Assembly (NCBI RefSeq): GCF_015209745.1 | Contig: NZ_CP063657.1 | Location: 1,364,001-1,428,000 of the forward strand | Origin: Lysobacter avium | Lineage (GTDB): Bacteria; Pseudomonadota; Gammaproteobacteria; Xanthomonadales; Xanthomonadaceae | DNA length: 64,000 nucleotides | Direction of reading: 5' to 3' | In this document: positions 28,978-37,350 of the stretch, piece by piece | How the letters are laid out: every line of letters begins with the position of its first letter | Position numbering within the stretch: position 1 is the stretch's first letter | Notes under the pieces: model-generated | The model's input: only the letters and a program-made list of their open reading frames with translations | What the model was told of the DNA's origin: nothing | Databases searched by the model: none | Made by a program: the position numbers and the translations under genes

Positions 28978-29826
28978 TCAAGGTTCGAGCATCGGTTGCA
29001 GGCGTTCAAGGTTCTCACGCAACTGCCGATCGCGTCCGCCTTCGCAAAGTCGGACGAACACCCGGTCCATCAGGTGCTGTGCTGCAGCCTGGTAAAGCAA
29101 TGGCTGGATATGCACCTGGTCATCGTGGGCCGATACCAGCAGGGCGATATCGGCATAGGCGCGCAGCGGGTTGGAAGTGTGGCGGGTGACGGATACGACG
29201 CTGCCGCCACGCTCCTGAAAGCTGCGGGCGATGTAGCACAGCGGGGGCGGCTTTCCGTGTTCGGAGAAGACCATCAACACGTCGCCCTCACAGGCAGCGC
29301 TGACGCTGGCCGCCATGTGGGCGGGATCGAAGTTGTGCACGGTCAGGATGCCCAGCAACGACAGCCGCAAGGCGAGGGCGCGGGCGCGGATGTCGTCATC
29401 GCCAAGACCGATCAGGAACACCTTGCCGCCCTCACCGGCGCGGGTAATGGCTGCCGCGACGGCTGCGATGGTGCCGGGCGGATTGATCGACCGCGTTTCC
29501 TCCTCGGCCGCCGATTTGCGTCGCCACAACTCGGCCGCCATGGCATCGGCGGGATGCTCCGGCGCACTGGTAGCCGGCTCCTCATCGCCGTTGTCGGCGC
29601 GCGCGATGTCCTCGCCCACGGAATACTTGAGGTCGGGGTAACCCTTGAAGCCGAGCTTCTGGCAGAACTTCACCACGCTGGACTGACTGACGCCCAGTGC
29701 GTTGGCGAGCTGCTGCGAAGAGTAGTCGCGCAGCAGGTTGGCGTTGTCGAGCACGAAGTCGGCAATGCGGCGCTCGATCGCCGACATCTGGTCTCGCCGC
29801 GAGCGGATGGTCAGCAGGGCCGACAT
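28978..29826 (-). CDS. RpiR/MurR family transcriptional regulator
   Basis: 282 residues from MSALLTIRSRR at 29826, one base after the epimerase stop. N-terminal HTH_6 domain (about 1-75, SSQQLANALGVSQSSVVKFC ending LGFKGYPDL), and a C-terminal SIS sugar-isomerase-like domain (about 120-250, VFLIGLGDDDIRARAL). MurR, the E. coli relative, responds to MurNAc-6-phosphate, so a peptidoglycan-derived effector is plausible. Likely targets are the paired GAAT-N5-ATT sites at 32480-32523. An upstream in-frame start would overlap the epimerase and is not favoured. Confidence 0.88.
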   Translation of the reverse strand: MSALLTIRSRRDQMSAIERRIADFVLDNANLLRDYSSQQLANALGVSQSSVVKFCQKLGFKGYPDLKYSVGEDIARADNGDEEPATSAPEHPADAMAAELWRRKSAAEEETRSINPPGTIAAVAAAITRAGEGGKVFLIGLGDDDIRARALALRLSLLGILTVHNFDPAHMAASVSAACEGDVLMVFSEHGKPPPLCYIARSFQERGGSVVSVTRHTSNPLRAYADIALLVSAHDDQVHIQPLLYQAAAQHLMDRVFVRLCEGGRDRQLRENLERLQPMLEP

Positions 29827-29827
29827 T

Positions 29828-30940
29828 TCAGGCGGCTGCGTTGCAGTTGCTGATCGGCTCCAGACCGCGGATCTCACGGATGCCCAGCCCGGGTGCATCC
29901 GTGATCGATATCTCCGACTCGTTGAAGATCACTCCGCCTTCCACCGGGTTGTAGGCACACAGCGAAGGGCCGTCCAGGTCGACCTTGGTGATCACGTCGG
30001 ACTTGGCCACCGCCAGGTGGACGGCGGCGGCAACGCTGATGCTCGTCTCCAGCATGCAGCCGATCATGCACTCGACCTGGTGCATGGCGGCGATGTCGGC
30101 GATACGCACTGCGTTGGAGATGCCGCCGGTCTTCATCAGCTTGATGTTGATGATGTCCGCCGCGCGCATGTGGATGAGCTTGATCACCTCCATCGGGCCG
30201 AACACGCTTTCATCGGCCATGATCGGGGTGTGCACGCGCTCGGTCACGTAGCGCATGCCTTCCAGGTCGCGGGCGCGGACCGGCTGCTCCACCAGTTCCA
30301 GCCGGACGCCGGCATCCTCCAGGCCGCGGATGGCGTACACCGCCTCCTTGGCACTCCACCCCTGGTTGGCATCCAGGCGCAGCAGGGCGCGGTTCTCCAC
30401 CGCCGCGTAGATGGCCTTGACCCGCTCAATGTCGACGCCGATGTCCTTGCCGACCTTGATCTTCAGCGAGTCAAAACCGCGGTCGACGGCGCTGATCGAG
30501 TCGGCGACCATCTTGTCGATGGTGTCCACGCTGATGGTGATGTCGGTGGTGACGAGTGGATCGCCGCCGCCGAGCATCTTGTACAGCGGCGCACCATAGA
30601 GCTGCCCGAACAGGTCGTAGATGGCGATCTCGACGGCGGCCTTGGCGCTGGAATTCTTCTCCATCGCGGTCTGGATCAAGCGGGTGATGCGGTTGAGGTC
30701 GGCGATCTCCTCACCGATCAGCCGCGGCGAGATGTAGTGGCGGATCGCGTCGACGATGGAGCCGTGCGTGTCGCCGGTAATCACCGCCGTCGCGGGCGCC
30801 TCGCCGTAGCCGATGTTGCCGCTGTCGGTGTGGACCATGACGACGATGTCCTCGACCTGCTGGACCGTCCGCAGGGCGGTCTTGAACGGGGTTTTCAGCG
30901 GCACGCGGAGCATGCCGAATTCAATTCGGGTGATCTTCAT
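29828..30940 (-). CDS. L-Ala-D/L-Glu (dipeptide) epimerase, enolase superfamily
   Basis: 370 residues. Muconate-lactonising subgroup of the enolase superfamily with all catalytic residues: Lys160-x-Lys162 in SLKIKVG, metal ligands Asp190 (DANQGW), Glu218 (VEQP) and Asp243 (MADES), and Lys267 in NIKLMK. Such enzymes (E. coli YcjG, B. subtilis YkfB) convert L-Ala-D-Glu from murein to L-Ala-L-Glu so that ordinary peptidases can use it. Between the NlpC/P60 endopeptidase gene (35 bases) and the RpiR gene (1 base). Exact dipeptide specificity is not proven by sequence alone. Confidence 0.92.
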   Translation of the reverse strand: MKITRIEFGMLRVPLKTPFKTALRTVQQVEDIVVMVHTDSGNIGYGEAPATAVITGDTHGSIVDAIRHYISPRLIGEEIADLNRITRLIQTAMEKNSSAKAAVEIAIYDLFGQLYGAPLYKMLGGGDPLVTTDITISVDTIDKMVADSISAVDRGFDSLKIKVGKDIGVDIERVKAIYAAVENRALLRLDANQGWSAKEAVYAIRGLEDAGVRLELVEQPVRARDLEGMRYVTERVHTPIMADESVFGPMEVIKLIHMRAADIINIKLMKTGGISNAVRIADIAAMHQVECMIGCMLETSISVAAAVHLAVAKSDVITKVDLDGPSLCAYNPVEGGVIFNESEISITDAPGLGIREIRGLEPISNCNAAA

Positions 30941-30975
30941 TTATCGCAGGTCCGGTTGCAGTGTGCGTCGTAGGG

Positions 30976-32421
30976 TCAGTGGCTCGGCAGGCGCAGCGCG
31001 CCGTGCGGGCGCACGATGCTGGTCATGCGATCGATGTAGCTCTCGGTCTCGCTGAACATCATCGGTTCCAGCGGCGTCACCACCACCCCGTTGAGCGCCA
31101 TCGAGACCAGCTCGCCATCGTCGCCCCTGTAGCGGCCGCCGTGGGTGTCGTGGATGAGGTAGGTCATGCCGCCGTGGTGGCCGATCACCATCATCACGTG
31201 GCCGGGAATGTAGACCAGGTCGCCCACCTGCAACTGGGCAACCGCGGCCTTGCGCTTGGCGGCGTCGTCGTTGCGCTCGAAGGTGATGTGCTCCAGCGCC
31301 GGGCTCACCGCCTGCGCGCTGGTGTTGCGGGGAAGCTCGACGCCCATGCTGCGGTAGATCTCCGAGACGAAACCGCTGCAGTCGCGGGTGCCGTACGCGT
31401 GTCCCCAGCCATAGCGCTCGCCGAGGAACTTGAACCCCTGGTCGACGAGGTTTGCCGGAGTCAGCGCCAGGTAATCCGCGGCGCTGTCGGCGCGACGCGG
31501 CAGCAGCGCCGGCGCCATCCCCAGGCTCCCGTCCTCGTTGCGCACCGGCATTTGCAGCACGTAGGCGGCGTAGGGGTGCTGGCCGTTGACGGGCTTGTTG
31601 GGCGGAACGTCCGCCAGCGGCAGACGGATGCCCATGTCGAGCTGCAACTGCGACACGCGCGGCTCCTCGCGGGTAAACACGGTGCGCTCCACGCCGCCGG
31701 TGATGATCCGGTAGGGCGACTCGGTGGTGTAACCCAGCACCTTCGCGCGGCTGCCTTCGGCGACGTGGTGCTTGTCCACCCACGCGGCGTATCGCGGACT
31801 GATCACGAACAACCACTCGCCATCAGCGCTTTCGTGCGCAATCACAACCGGCGTCCCGGGGAACAGCGCGCTCTCCTGCAACCGGTCGATGTCGGTATCG
31901 CCGCGACTGCTGAAGATGCGCATCGTGGTCGGCAGGCCACGCATGTCGGTGCGGTGCACCACCAGTCCGTAGCGGGTCGCCTGATCGGCGGGGACGGCTT
32001 GCACGGCGGTGTTGGCGAACATAGCGTCGATCGCTTCCACGGCGACTTCGTCTCCCTCCACATCCCAGCGCGGCGTCGTGGGACGCGACGACGCGTCGTC
32101 CAGCCATTTGCGGACCTGATTGCCGTCAAGGCGGGCAGGCAGTTTGTCGAGGTCATGCATTGAGCCATCGAGCTCGAACAGGCGACGGTTCTGCGCGTCG
32201 ATGGCCGGGGTATCCAGCAGAACCCGGTCGGGCGCGGCCATCGCCGATGTCCAATAGTCCGGCGATAGCATCGCCTCGTCGATGATTCCGACCACGCCGT
32301 GCGCAGGGACAGGCGCCGCTGTAGCCACGGGGGCCACGATGGTCGCGGGAGGCAGCGCGTGCAGAGGCTGGGAGATCCCGCCGGCCAGCAACAGGCCCAC
32401 GGCAAGTAGAGTGATGCGCAT
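30976..32421 (-). CDS. Exported NlpC/P60 murein-peptide endopeptidase, YkfC-like
   Basis: 481 residues from ATG 32421. Signal peptide about 1-22, then SH3-like regions (roughly 145-330) and a C-terminal NlpC/P60 domain with Cys348 (RDCSGFVSEIY), His408 (IPGHVMMVIG) and His424 (LIHDTHGG). The layout resembles YkfC, the gamma-D-Glu-L-diaminoacyl endopeptidase that frees L-Ala-D-Glu from stem peptides, except that this one has an export signal. First gene of a minus-strand operon with the epimerase that would use its product. Its upstream region carries the paired operator-like sites. Confidence 0.9.
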   Translation of the reverse strand: MRITLLAVGLLLAGGISQPLHALPPATIVAPVATAAPVPAHGVVGIIDEAMLSPDYWTSAMAAPDRVLLDTPAIDAQNRRLFELDGSMHDLDKLPARLDGNQVRKWLDDASSRPTTPRWDVEGDEVAVEAIDAMFANTAVQAVPADQATRYGLVVHRTDMRGLPTTMRIFSSRGDTDIDRLQESALFPGTPVVIAHESADGEWLFVISPRYAAWVDKHHVAEGSRAKVLGYTTESPYRIITGGVERTVFTREEPRVSQLQLDMGIRLPLADVPPNKPVNGQHPYAAYVLQMPVRNEDGSLGMAPALLPRRADSAADYLALTPANLVDQGFKFLGERYGWGHAYGTRDCSGFVSEIYRSMGVELPRNTSAQAVSPALEHITFERNDDAAKRKAAVAQLQVGDLVYIPGHVMMVIGHHGGMTYLIHDTHGGRYRGDDGELVSMALNGVVVTPLEPMMFSETESYIDRMTSIVRPHGALRLPSH

Positions 32422-32479
32422 CGTTGTTCTCGGTTCTGGGGCGCGTGGCACGGCGCGCGCGAAGTTTGCCGTCACTGCG

Positions 32480-32523
32480 GAATACGTGATTCTTATATCA
32501 TGCTATCGCGGAATATATTATTG
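32480..32523. promoter_or_regulatory. Two operator-like sites 31 bp apart in the divergent promoter region
   Basis: GAAT-ACGTG-ATTC at 32480-32492 is a perfect inverted repeat; GAAT-ATATT-ATTG at 32511-32523 matches it at 3 of 4 right-arm bases. Both are preceded by GCG, so GCGGAATA is an exact direct repeat with 31-base spacing, about three helical turns. The block is markedly AT-rich for this genome and lies between the NlpC and transglutaminase genes. The MurR-like regulator is the best candidate to bind; inference. Confidence 0.5.
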
Positions 32524-32663
32524 CTTCCCGTCGCGCGGCATGCTAAACATCGCCTTGAATCATCGGCTTGAGGCAGGCACTGATGCACGGGGTCACAAAC
32601 GCGATCGCTACTGACAGCCTGGGGCAACCGGGCCGTTCCACCAGGAACGGCGTTGGTTGGCCC

Positions 32664-32667
32664 GGAG
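32664..32667 (+). promoter_or_regulatory. Shine-Dalgarno deciding the transglutaminase start
   Basis: GGAG ends 7 bases before GTG 32675. It favours that GTG over TTG 32657, which lies upstream of it, and ATG 32684, which is 16 bases away. Confidence 0.5.
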
Positions 32668-32674
32668 TGCGGCG

Positions 32675-34216
32675 GTGACCACGATGATTGCCCACGGCAT
32701 CGTGCTCGCGATCGCCATGGCGATGAGCGCGGATGCCGCGAGCCAGGGACCGCAGCCGGCCGCGCAGACCGGCCCCGAGATTGCGTCTGCGGCGACCCAG
32801 GCCCGTAGCGGCGAGCTCGATGCAATCGTGCAAATGGTGGACGCGGGGTACTTCAAAAAAGCCGAGTCTGCAATCACTTCCGCCCTTGAGCGGGCGGCAG
32901 GAGCCAATCCAGCACGTGAGGCGCTCCTGTTCGAACGTGAGCGCATGCGCCGGATACTGATGGATTTCAGTCTTGAGGAATCCGAGGCGCTTGCGCAGTT
33001 GAGGCAACAGGTGCCAGATCTCCGCCAGGCGGAGTTCGATGAGTGGGCGGATGCCGGACTGATCGAGCATCGCGTGATCGATGGGCGGAAGCTGTATTTC
33101 AACCGCTCGATTTCCAACCTGTTCCGCCTCAGCCCCGAAGCCGCCGAACGACGAGCGGACCCGAAGCCGTTCCGCGACGGTCCGATGGAATCGTTCAATG
33201 CGCACCACATTGCGATCGCCGAGGCAGCGATGTCCAGTGGCAAAAGCAGCGTGTTGCCCCAGCAGGTCCGTGTCACCCAGACGCTTACGGTCAACGCCGA
33301 CGCGGTCCCGGCCGGTGAAGCGGTACAGGCCTGGATTCCATTTCCCAGGGAGATCCCCGGCCAGCAGGAAGACATCCGGCTTCTGGACAGCGAGCCCGCA
33401 AAAGCCGATGTGGCAGCGGCGTCCGTCGCCCAGCGCACGGTTCATATGGAAAAGCCGGCGCGCGCCGGGCAGCCCACGACGTTCAGCGTCCAATATGAGA
33501 TGACTGTCTACGCGCGCTACCACGACATCGACGGTGAGCGTGTACTACCGACGCCGAACGACCCGGCGCTGGCCGAGAGCCTTGCCGAGCGACCACCCCA
33601 CGTCGTCTTCACCCCGGCCTTGCGTGCATTTTCGCGGGATGTGGTGGGCAATGAAACCAACCCGTACCGCATCACGCAGAAGCTGTTCGCCGCCGTCGAC
33701 CGCATTCCGTGGGCGGGCGCGCGCGAATATTCGACAATCTCGAATATCAGCGAACACGCGTTGCGTACGGGCTTCGCCGATTGCGGACAGCAGACCCTGC
33801 TTTTGATCACTTTGCTCCGGCTCAACGGAATCCCGGCGCGCTGGCAATCCGGGATGGTCTACTCCGACTCGCAGGTGGGTGGCGCCGATCGTGCCGGCTA
33901 TTGGAACCTCCACGACTGGGGGCAGGTGTATCTGGCGCCTTATGGCTGGGTTCCGATGGACGTGACAACAGGGAGGATGCCCGGCGCGATAGACGGGCAG
34001 GGCAGGAGCCTGGAGTGGTTCTATCTGGGGGGCTGGACGCCTACCGGATTGCTTTCAATGACGACTTCAGCACGCCATTCGAGCCAGCCAAGCGTCATTT
34101 CCGGTCCGAGACGGTGGACTCGCAACGCGGCGAGGTCGAATGGAGCGGTGGAAATCTGTACTTCGATCAATGGACCTATGACTTCAATACGGAGGTCCTG
34201 CTGCCTTAGGGGGTGA
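32675..34216 (+). CDS. Exported transglutaminase-like protein with a 3' frameshift
   Basis: 513 residues as read from GTG 32675. Signal peptide about 1-22. The transglutaminase-core domain has Cys370 (FADCGQQT), His413 (NLHDWGQVYL) and Asp429 (PMDVTTG). After YLGG (near residue 451) the frame turns into low-quality Ser/Arg/Thr-rich sequence, while the neighbouring frame continues sensibly (DAYRIAFNDDFS ... DFNTEVLLP) to a stop at 34207-34209. One missing G in the G6 run at 34027-34032 explains it; the corrected product is 511 residues. Proteins of this fold in bacteria are often peptidases. It diverges from the murein-peptide operon and precedes the receptor. Confidence 0.83.
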   Translation: MTTMIAHGIVLAIAMAMSADAASQGPQPAAQTGPEIASAATQARSGELDAIVQMVDAGYFKKAESAITSALERAAGANPAREALLFERERMRRILMDFSLEESEALAQLRQQVPDLRQAEFDEWADAGLIEHRVIDGRKLYFNRSISNLFRLSPEAAERRADPKPFRDGPMESFNAHHIAIAEAAMSSGKSSVLPQQVRVTQTLTVNADAVPAGEAVQAWIPFPREIPGQQEDIRLLDSEPAKADVAAASVAQRTVHMEKPARAGQPTTFSVQYEMTVYARYHDIDGERVLPTPNDPALAESLAERPPHVVFTPALRAFSRDVVGNETNPYRITQKLFAAVDRIPWAGAREYSTISNISEHALRTGFADCGQQTLLLITLLRLNGIPARWQSGMVYSDSQVGGADRAGYWNLHDWGQVYLAPYGWVPMDVTTGRMPGAIDGQGRSLEWFYLGGWTPTGLLSMTTSARHSSQPSVISGPRRWTRNAARSNGAVEICTSINGPMTSIRRSCCLRG

Positions 34217-34258
34217 CTGCAGGACCTGAGTTTTCACAAACCTTTCGGGAGAGGGGAA

Positions 34259-37200
34259 ATGCGACACACACGATTGCGCAAGAGCGTACTGAGCCTGGCC
34301 ACGGGCATGTGCCTGGCAGCCATGGTGCCCACGGTAGCCATGGCGCAGAGCGTCACAGGTGCCGTGGCGGGTCGCGCGGAAGCGGGCACGCAGGTAACCA
34401 TCACCAGCACCACAACGGGGGTGTCGCGCTCCGCCCAAGCGGCGGGAGACGGCAGTTACAGGATCGGTCAATTGCCTCCGGGCGATTACATTCTTACCTC
34501 CGGATCGGGAGCGCCAGTTTCTGTCAGCGTTTCGCTGGGAGGTACGACTACCGTCAACTTGACGAGTGGCGGCACCGTAAACATGGCTGCCGTGCAGGTG
34601 GTTGGTTCGCGAGTGGTCAATCGCGTGGACGTCCGTTCCACCGAGTCCTCGACCAACGTTACCCGCGAGCAGTTGGCCAAATTGCCGGTGGATCAGAGTC
34701 TGGCTTCCGTTGCGCTGCTGGCGCCGGGCGTGGTCGACTCGGGCGCGAGCTTCGGCGGACTTTCGTTCGGCGGCTCCTCGGTGGCGGAGAACGTCGCCTA
34801 CATCAATGGCTTGAACGTCACCGACCCCTATCGTCGCCAGGGGTTCTCATCGGTGCCCTTCGCGTTCTACGAGGAGTTCCAGATCAAGACCGGCGGCTAT
34901 TCGGCGGAGTTTGGCCGTAGCACCGGTGGCGTCATCAACGCCGTGACCCGTTCAGGCGGCAACGAGTTCCATGCCGGCGCAGAAGTGACGATGGAACCGG
35001 CGGCCTTCTCTTCCTCCAGAAAGGACCGCTTCCACCGGGACGGCAGCATTGTTGAGCAGGACCGCATGAGCCGGGATGACTCGTCGTTCACCAAGGCCAA
35101 CGTCTGGGCGTCCGGTGCCATCGTGCAGGACAAGCTGTTTTTCTTCGGCATTTACGAGAAGCGCGACAGCAACCCCCGGGATATCGATACGATCGAGGCT
35201 TGGTACACGGAGAGCAACAACGACTTCTGGGGTGCCAAGCTCGACTGGCAGATCAATGACAATCACCTGCTGGAACTGCTCGCTTTTTCGGACAAATCCG
35301 AGTCAGACACTCTCAGCTACAAGTATGACTGGGATACCGCCACGCGCGGCGCTGCCCAGGGTGGAAGCTCGGTCGGCTCAGGCGGTGACAACTGGTCGCT
35401 GACGTATACCGGCAGCTTCACCCAGAACTTCGTCGCCAAGGCGATGTACGGCGTGAACGAGCGAAGCGCGTCCTCTTACAGTCAGTGGGACCCCTACTGC
35501 AGCATTCTGGATCGCGACGGCACCTACAACTCGATTTTCGGCCCGGCAACCAGGCGCGAAGGCTGTGCCCCGAGTAAGAACAGCGTCAGCAACCGGGACG
35601 ACAAGCGCGAGGCCGCGCGCCTCGACTTCGAATGGACGCTGGGCGACCATCTGGTGCGCTTCGGCGCCGACCAGGAAATCATGGACTCCACGAGTTCATC
35701 CGTTTTCCCCGGTGACGGAATGCGCTACAGGCTGATGGGGGCCGCACCTGACCCGGATATTTCCAATCCCCCCAACAACGGGGTTCTTCCGAACGGCACA
35801 CCAATCCCACTGGACGTGCATGCCTACCTCGACGGGCGTTACAAGGTCACCGGTGCCCCGGTCAGCACCAAGGCGCAGGCGATCTATATCGAGGACAACT
35901 GGAGTGTTACCCCGAACCTGCTGCTGAACCTCGGTCTGCGCGCCGATAAATTCGAAAACACACTCGCTTCGGGCGTGACCTTCGCCAAGGCTGACTTCGG
36001 CGACATGATCTCGCCGCGCTTGGGTTTCAGTTGGGACATGAAGGGCGATGGCAGAACCAAGGTGTTCGGCAACGCGGGTCGTTACTACATTCCGCTGACC
36101 AACAAGCTCACCGACTACTTCGGCGGAGGCACCACCGACGAGCACACGTATTACGTGTTGGACGGCTGGGAAGAGCGGATCGATCCAATTCTCGGTACCA
36201 CCTACCTGTATCCGATCATTGGCCAGCAACTTGGTCCGGTCAACACGGAAGGCAACGCCCCCGCACCTGATGATGTCCGCACCGCTGTGGCTCGCGATCT
36301 GAAGCAGGTCTACCAGGATGAGTTCATCCTCGGCTTCCAGCAGGCGCTCAACAACACCTGGTCGTACGGCGTCAACGCCACCTATCGCGAGATGACCCGT
36401 GCGGTGGAAGACGTAAGCATCCGCCATGTGGAAGGTTGCCCCTGGTACTCCGGCGACTGGCCCATCCTCAACCCGGGTGAAAGCAATACGCTGTGGTGCC
36501 CGGACACTCAGGATTGGGTGTCGTTCGATAGCTCCCAAGACGGCTACATCACGTCCGGCAGCAACATCGTGATGGGCTACAAAAAGCCCAAGCGCACCTA
36601 CAAGGCTGTCGAATTCCAGTTGGACCGCGCATGGGATGACAAGTGGGCACTGAACGTCAGCTACCTCTGGTCCAAGTCCGACGGCAATATCGAAGGCCCG
36701 GTGAACTCGGATACCGGCTACAACGACACAAGTCTGGTGCAGCACTACGACCATCCGGCCGTGAACGAACGTTTCGGTCCCACGTTCAACGACCACCGCC
36801 ACCAGATCAAGGCGCGCGGCAGTTTCAAGTTCAACGACATGTGGAGCGTTGGTGCCACGGTGTCTGCGCGCTCGGGTGGTCCGATCACGGCGTTTGGCGT
36901 GCGTTGGCCCAATGACAACCGCAGCGCCGGCGGTCCGAGCGAGTACAGCGGTGGCGGATCCGGGTGGCTGTGCAACTCCGGCTGCGACGACTACACGACG
37001 CGGGACATGACCTACTCGCCGCGTGGCGCTTTCGGTCGGATGCCGTGGGTGAAGGATGTGGGCCTCAGCGTGACCTGGACGCTCCCGGTCGAGCACATCG
37101 ACCTGAAGGCTCGCCTGTCCATCTACAACCTGCTCAACAGCCAGACCATGGTCAACGTGCATTCCCGTTACGAAAGCACCCCCGGCAACAAGATGCCGTA

Positions 37201-37267
37201 CTTCGGGGAAGCCACGAACTGGCAGTCGCCGCGTTATGCACAGCTGGTGGTTACCTACGCCTTCTGA
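34259..37267 (+). CDS. TonB-dependent receptor, Oar-like
   Basis: 1002 residues. Signal peptide about 1-29, a carboxypeptidase-regulatory-like beta domain (about 31-100), a plug domain (about 110-235: NVTREQLAKLPVDQSLASVA, GYSAEFGRSTGGVINAVTRSG) and a 22-strand barrel ending in aromatic YAQLVVTYAF. Oar-type receptors are abundant in Xanthomonadaceae and Myxococcus and many take up large or complex organic ligands. A GAGGGG ribosome-binding site lies just upstream. Position beside murein-peptide enzymes suggests peptidoglycan fragments as the ligand; this is inference. Confidence 0.92.
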   Translation: MRHTRLRKSVLSLATGMCLAAMVPTVAMAQSVTGAVAGRAEAGTQVTITSTTTGVSRSAQAAGDGSYRIGQLPPGDYILTSGSGAPVSVSVSLGGTTTVNLTSGGTVNMAAVQVVGSRVVNRVDVRSTESSTNVTREQLAKLPVDQSLASVALLAPGVVDSGASFGGLSFGGSSVAENVAYINGLNVTDPYRRQGFSSVPFAFYEEFQIKTGGYSAEFGRSTGGVINAVTRSGGNEFHAGAEVTMEPAAFSSSRKDRFHRDGSIVEQDRMSRDDSSFTKANVWASGAIVQDKLFFFGIYEKRDSNPRDIDTIEAWYTESNNDFWGAKLDWQINDNHLLELLAFSDKSESDTLSYKYDWDTATRGAAQGGSSVGSGGDNWSLTYTGSFTQNFVAKAMYGVNERSASSYSQWDPYCSILDRDGTYNSIFGPATRREGCAPSKNSVSNRDDKREAARLDFEWTLGDHLVRFGADQEIMDSTSSSVFPGDGMRYRLMGAAPDPDISNPPNNGVLPNGTPIPLDVHAYLDGRYKVTGAPVSTKAQAIYIEDNWSVTPNLLLNLGLRADKFENTLASGVTFAKADFGDMISPRLGFSWDMKGDGRTKVFGNAGRYYIPLTNKLTDYFGGGTTDEHTYYVLDGWEERIDPILGTTYLYPIIGQQLGPVNTEGNAPAPDDVRTAVARDLKQVYQDEFILGFQQALNNTWSYGVNATYREMTRAVEDVSIRHVEGCPWYSGDWPILNPGESNTLWCPDTQDWVSFDSSQDGYITSGSNIVMGYKKPKRTYKAVEFQLDRAWDDKWALNVSYLWSKSDGNIEGPVNSDTGYNDTSLVQHYDHPAVNERFGPTFNDHRHQIKARGSFKFNDMWSVGATVSARSGGPITAFGVRWPNDNRSAGGPSEYSGGGSGWLCNSGCDDYTTRDMTYSPRGAFGRMPWVKDVGLSVTWTLPVEHIDLKARLSIYNLLNSQTMVNVHSRYESTPGNKMPYFGEATNWQSPRYAQLVVTYAF

Positions 37268-37296
37268 TGCACGCTTGGCTGTCTTGATATTGGCCA

Positions 37297-37325
37297 GGGC
37301 GCCCCGGAGATCATCCGGGGCGCCC
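37297..37325 (+). repeat. Very stable GC hairpin between receptor and hydrolase genes
   Basis: An 11-bp perfect stem, GGGCGCCCCGG with CCGGGGCGCCC, and a 7-base loop, 30 bases after the receptor stop and 26 before the next start. No U-tract follows. It looks more like an mRNA-stability or processing element than a terminator. Confidence 0.6.
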
Positions 37326-37336
37326 CGGGGTCCGAC

Positions 37337-37342
37337 AAGGAG
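37337..37342 (+). promoter_or_regulatory. Shine-Dalgarno for the TTG start of the serine hydrolase
   Basis: AAGGAG ends 8 bases before TTG 37351, which supports that unusual start; the signal peptide begins directly after it. Confidence 0.65.
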
Positions 37343-37350
37343 TTGCAAAG

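Noticed and set aside
34213..34920. 235-codon frame overlapping the start of the TonB receptor in another phase
   Set aside because: Sequence is Gly/Arg/Ser-rich and the receptor's signal peptide and plug domain are in the correct frame with a ribosome-binding site.
35696..37348. 550-codon frame opposite the TonB receptor
   Set aside because: Shadow of the receptor; no motif.
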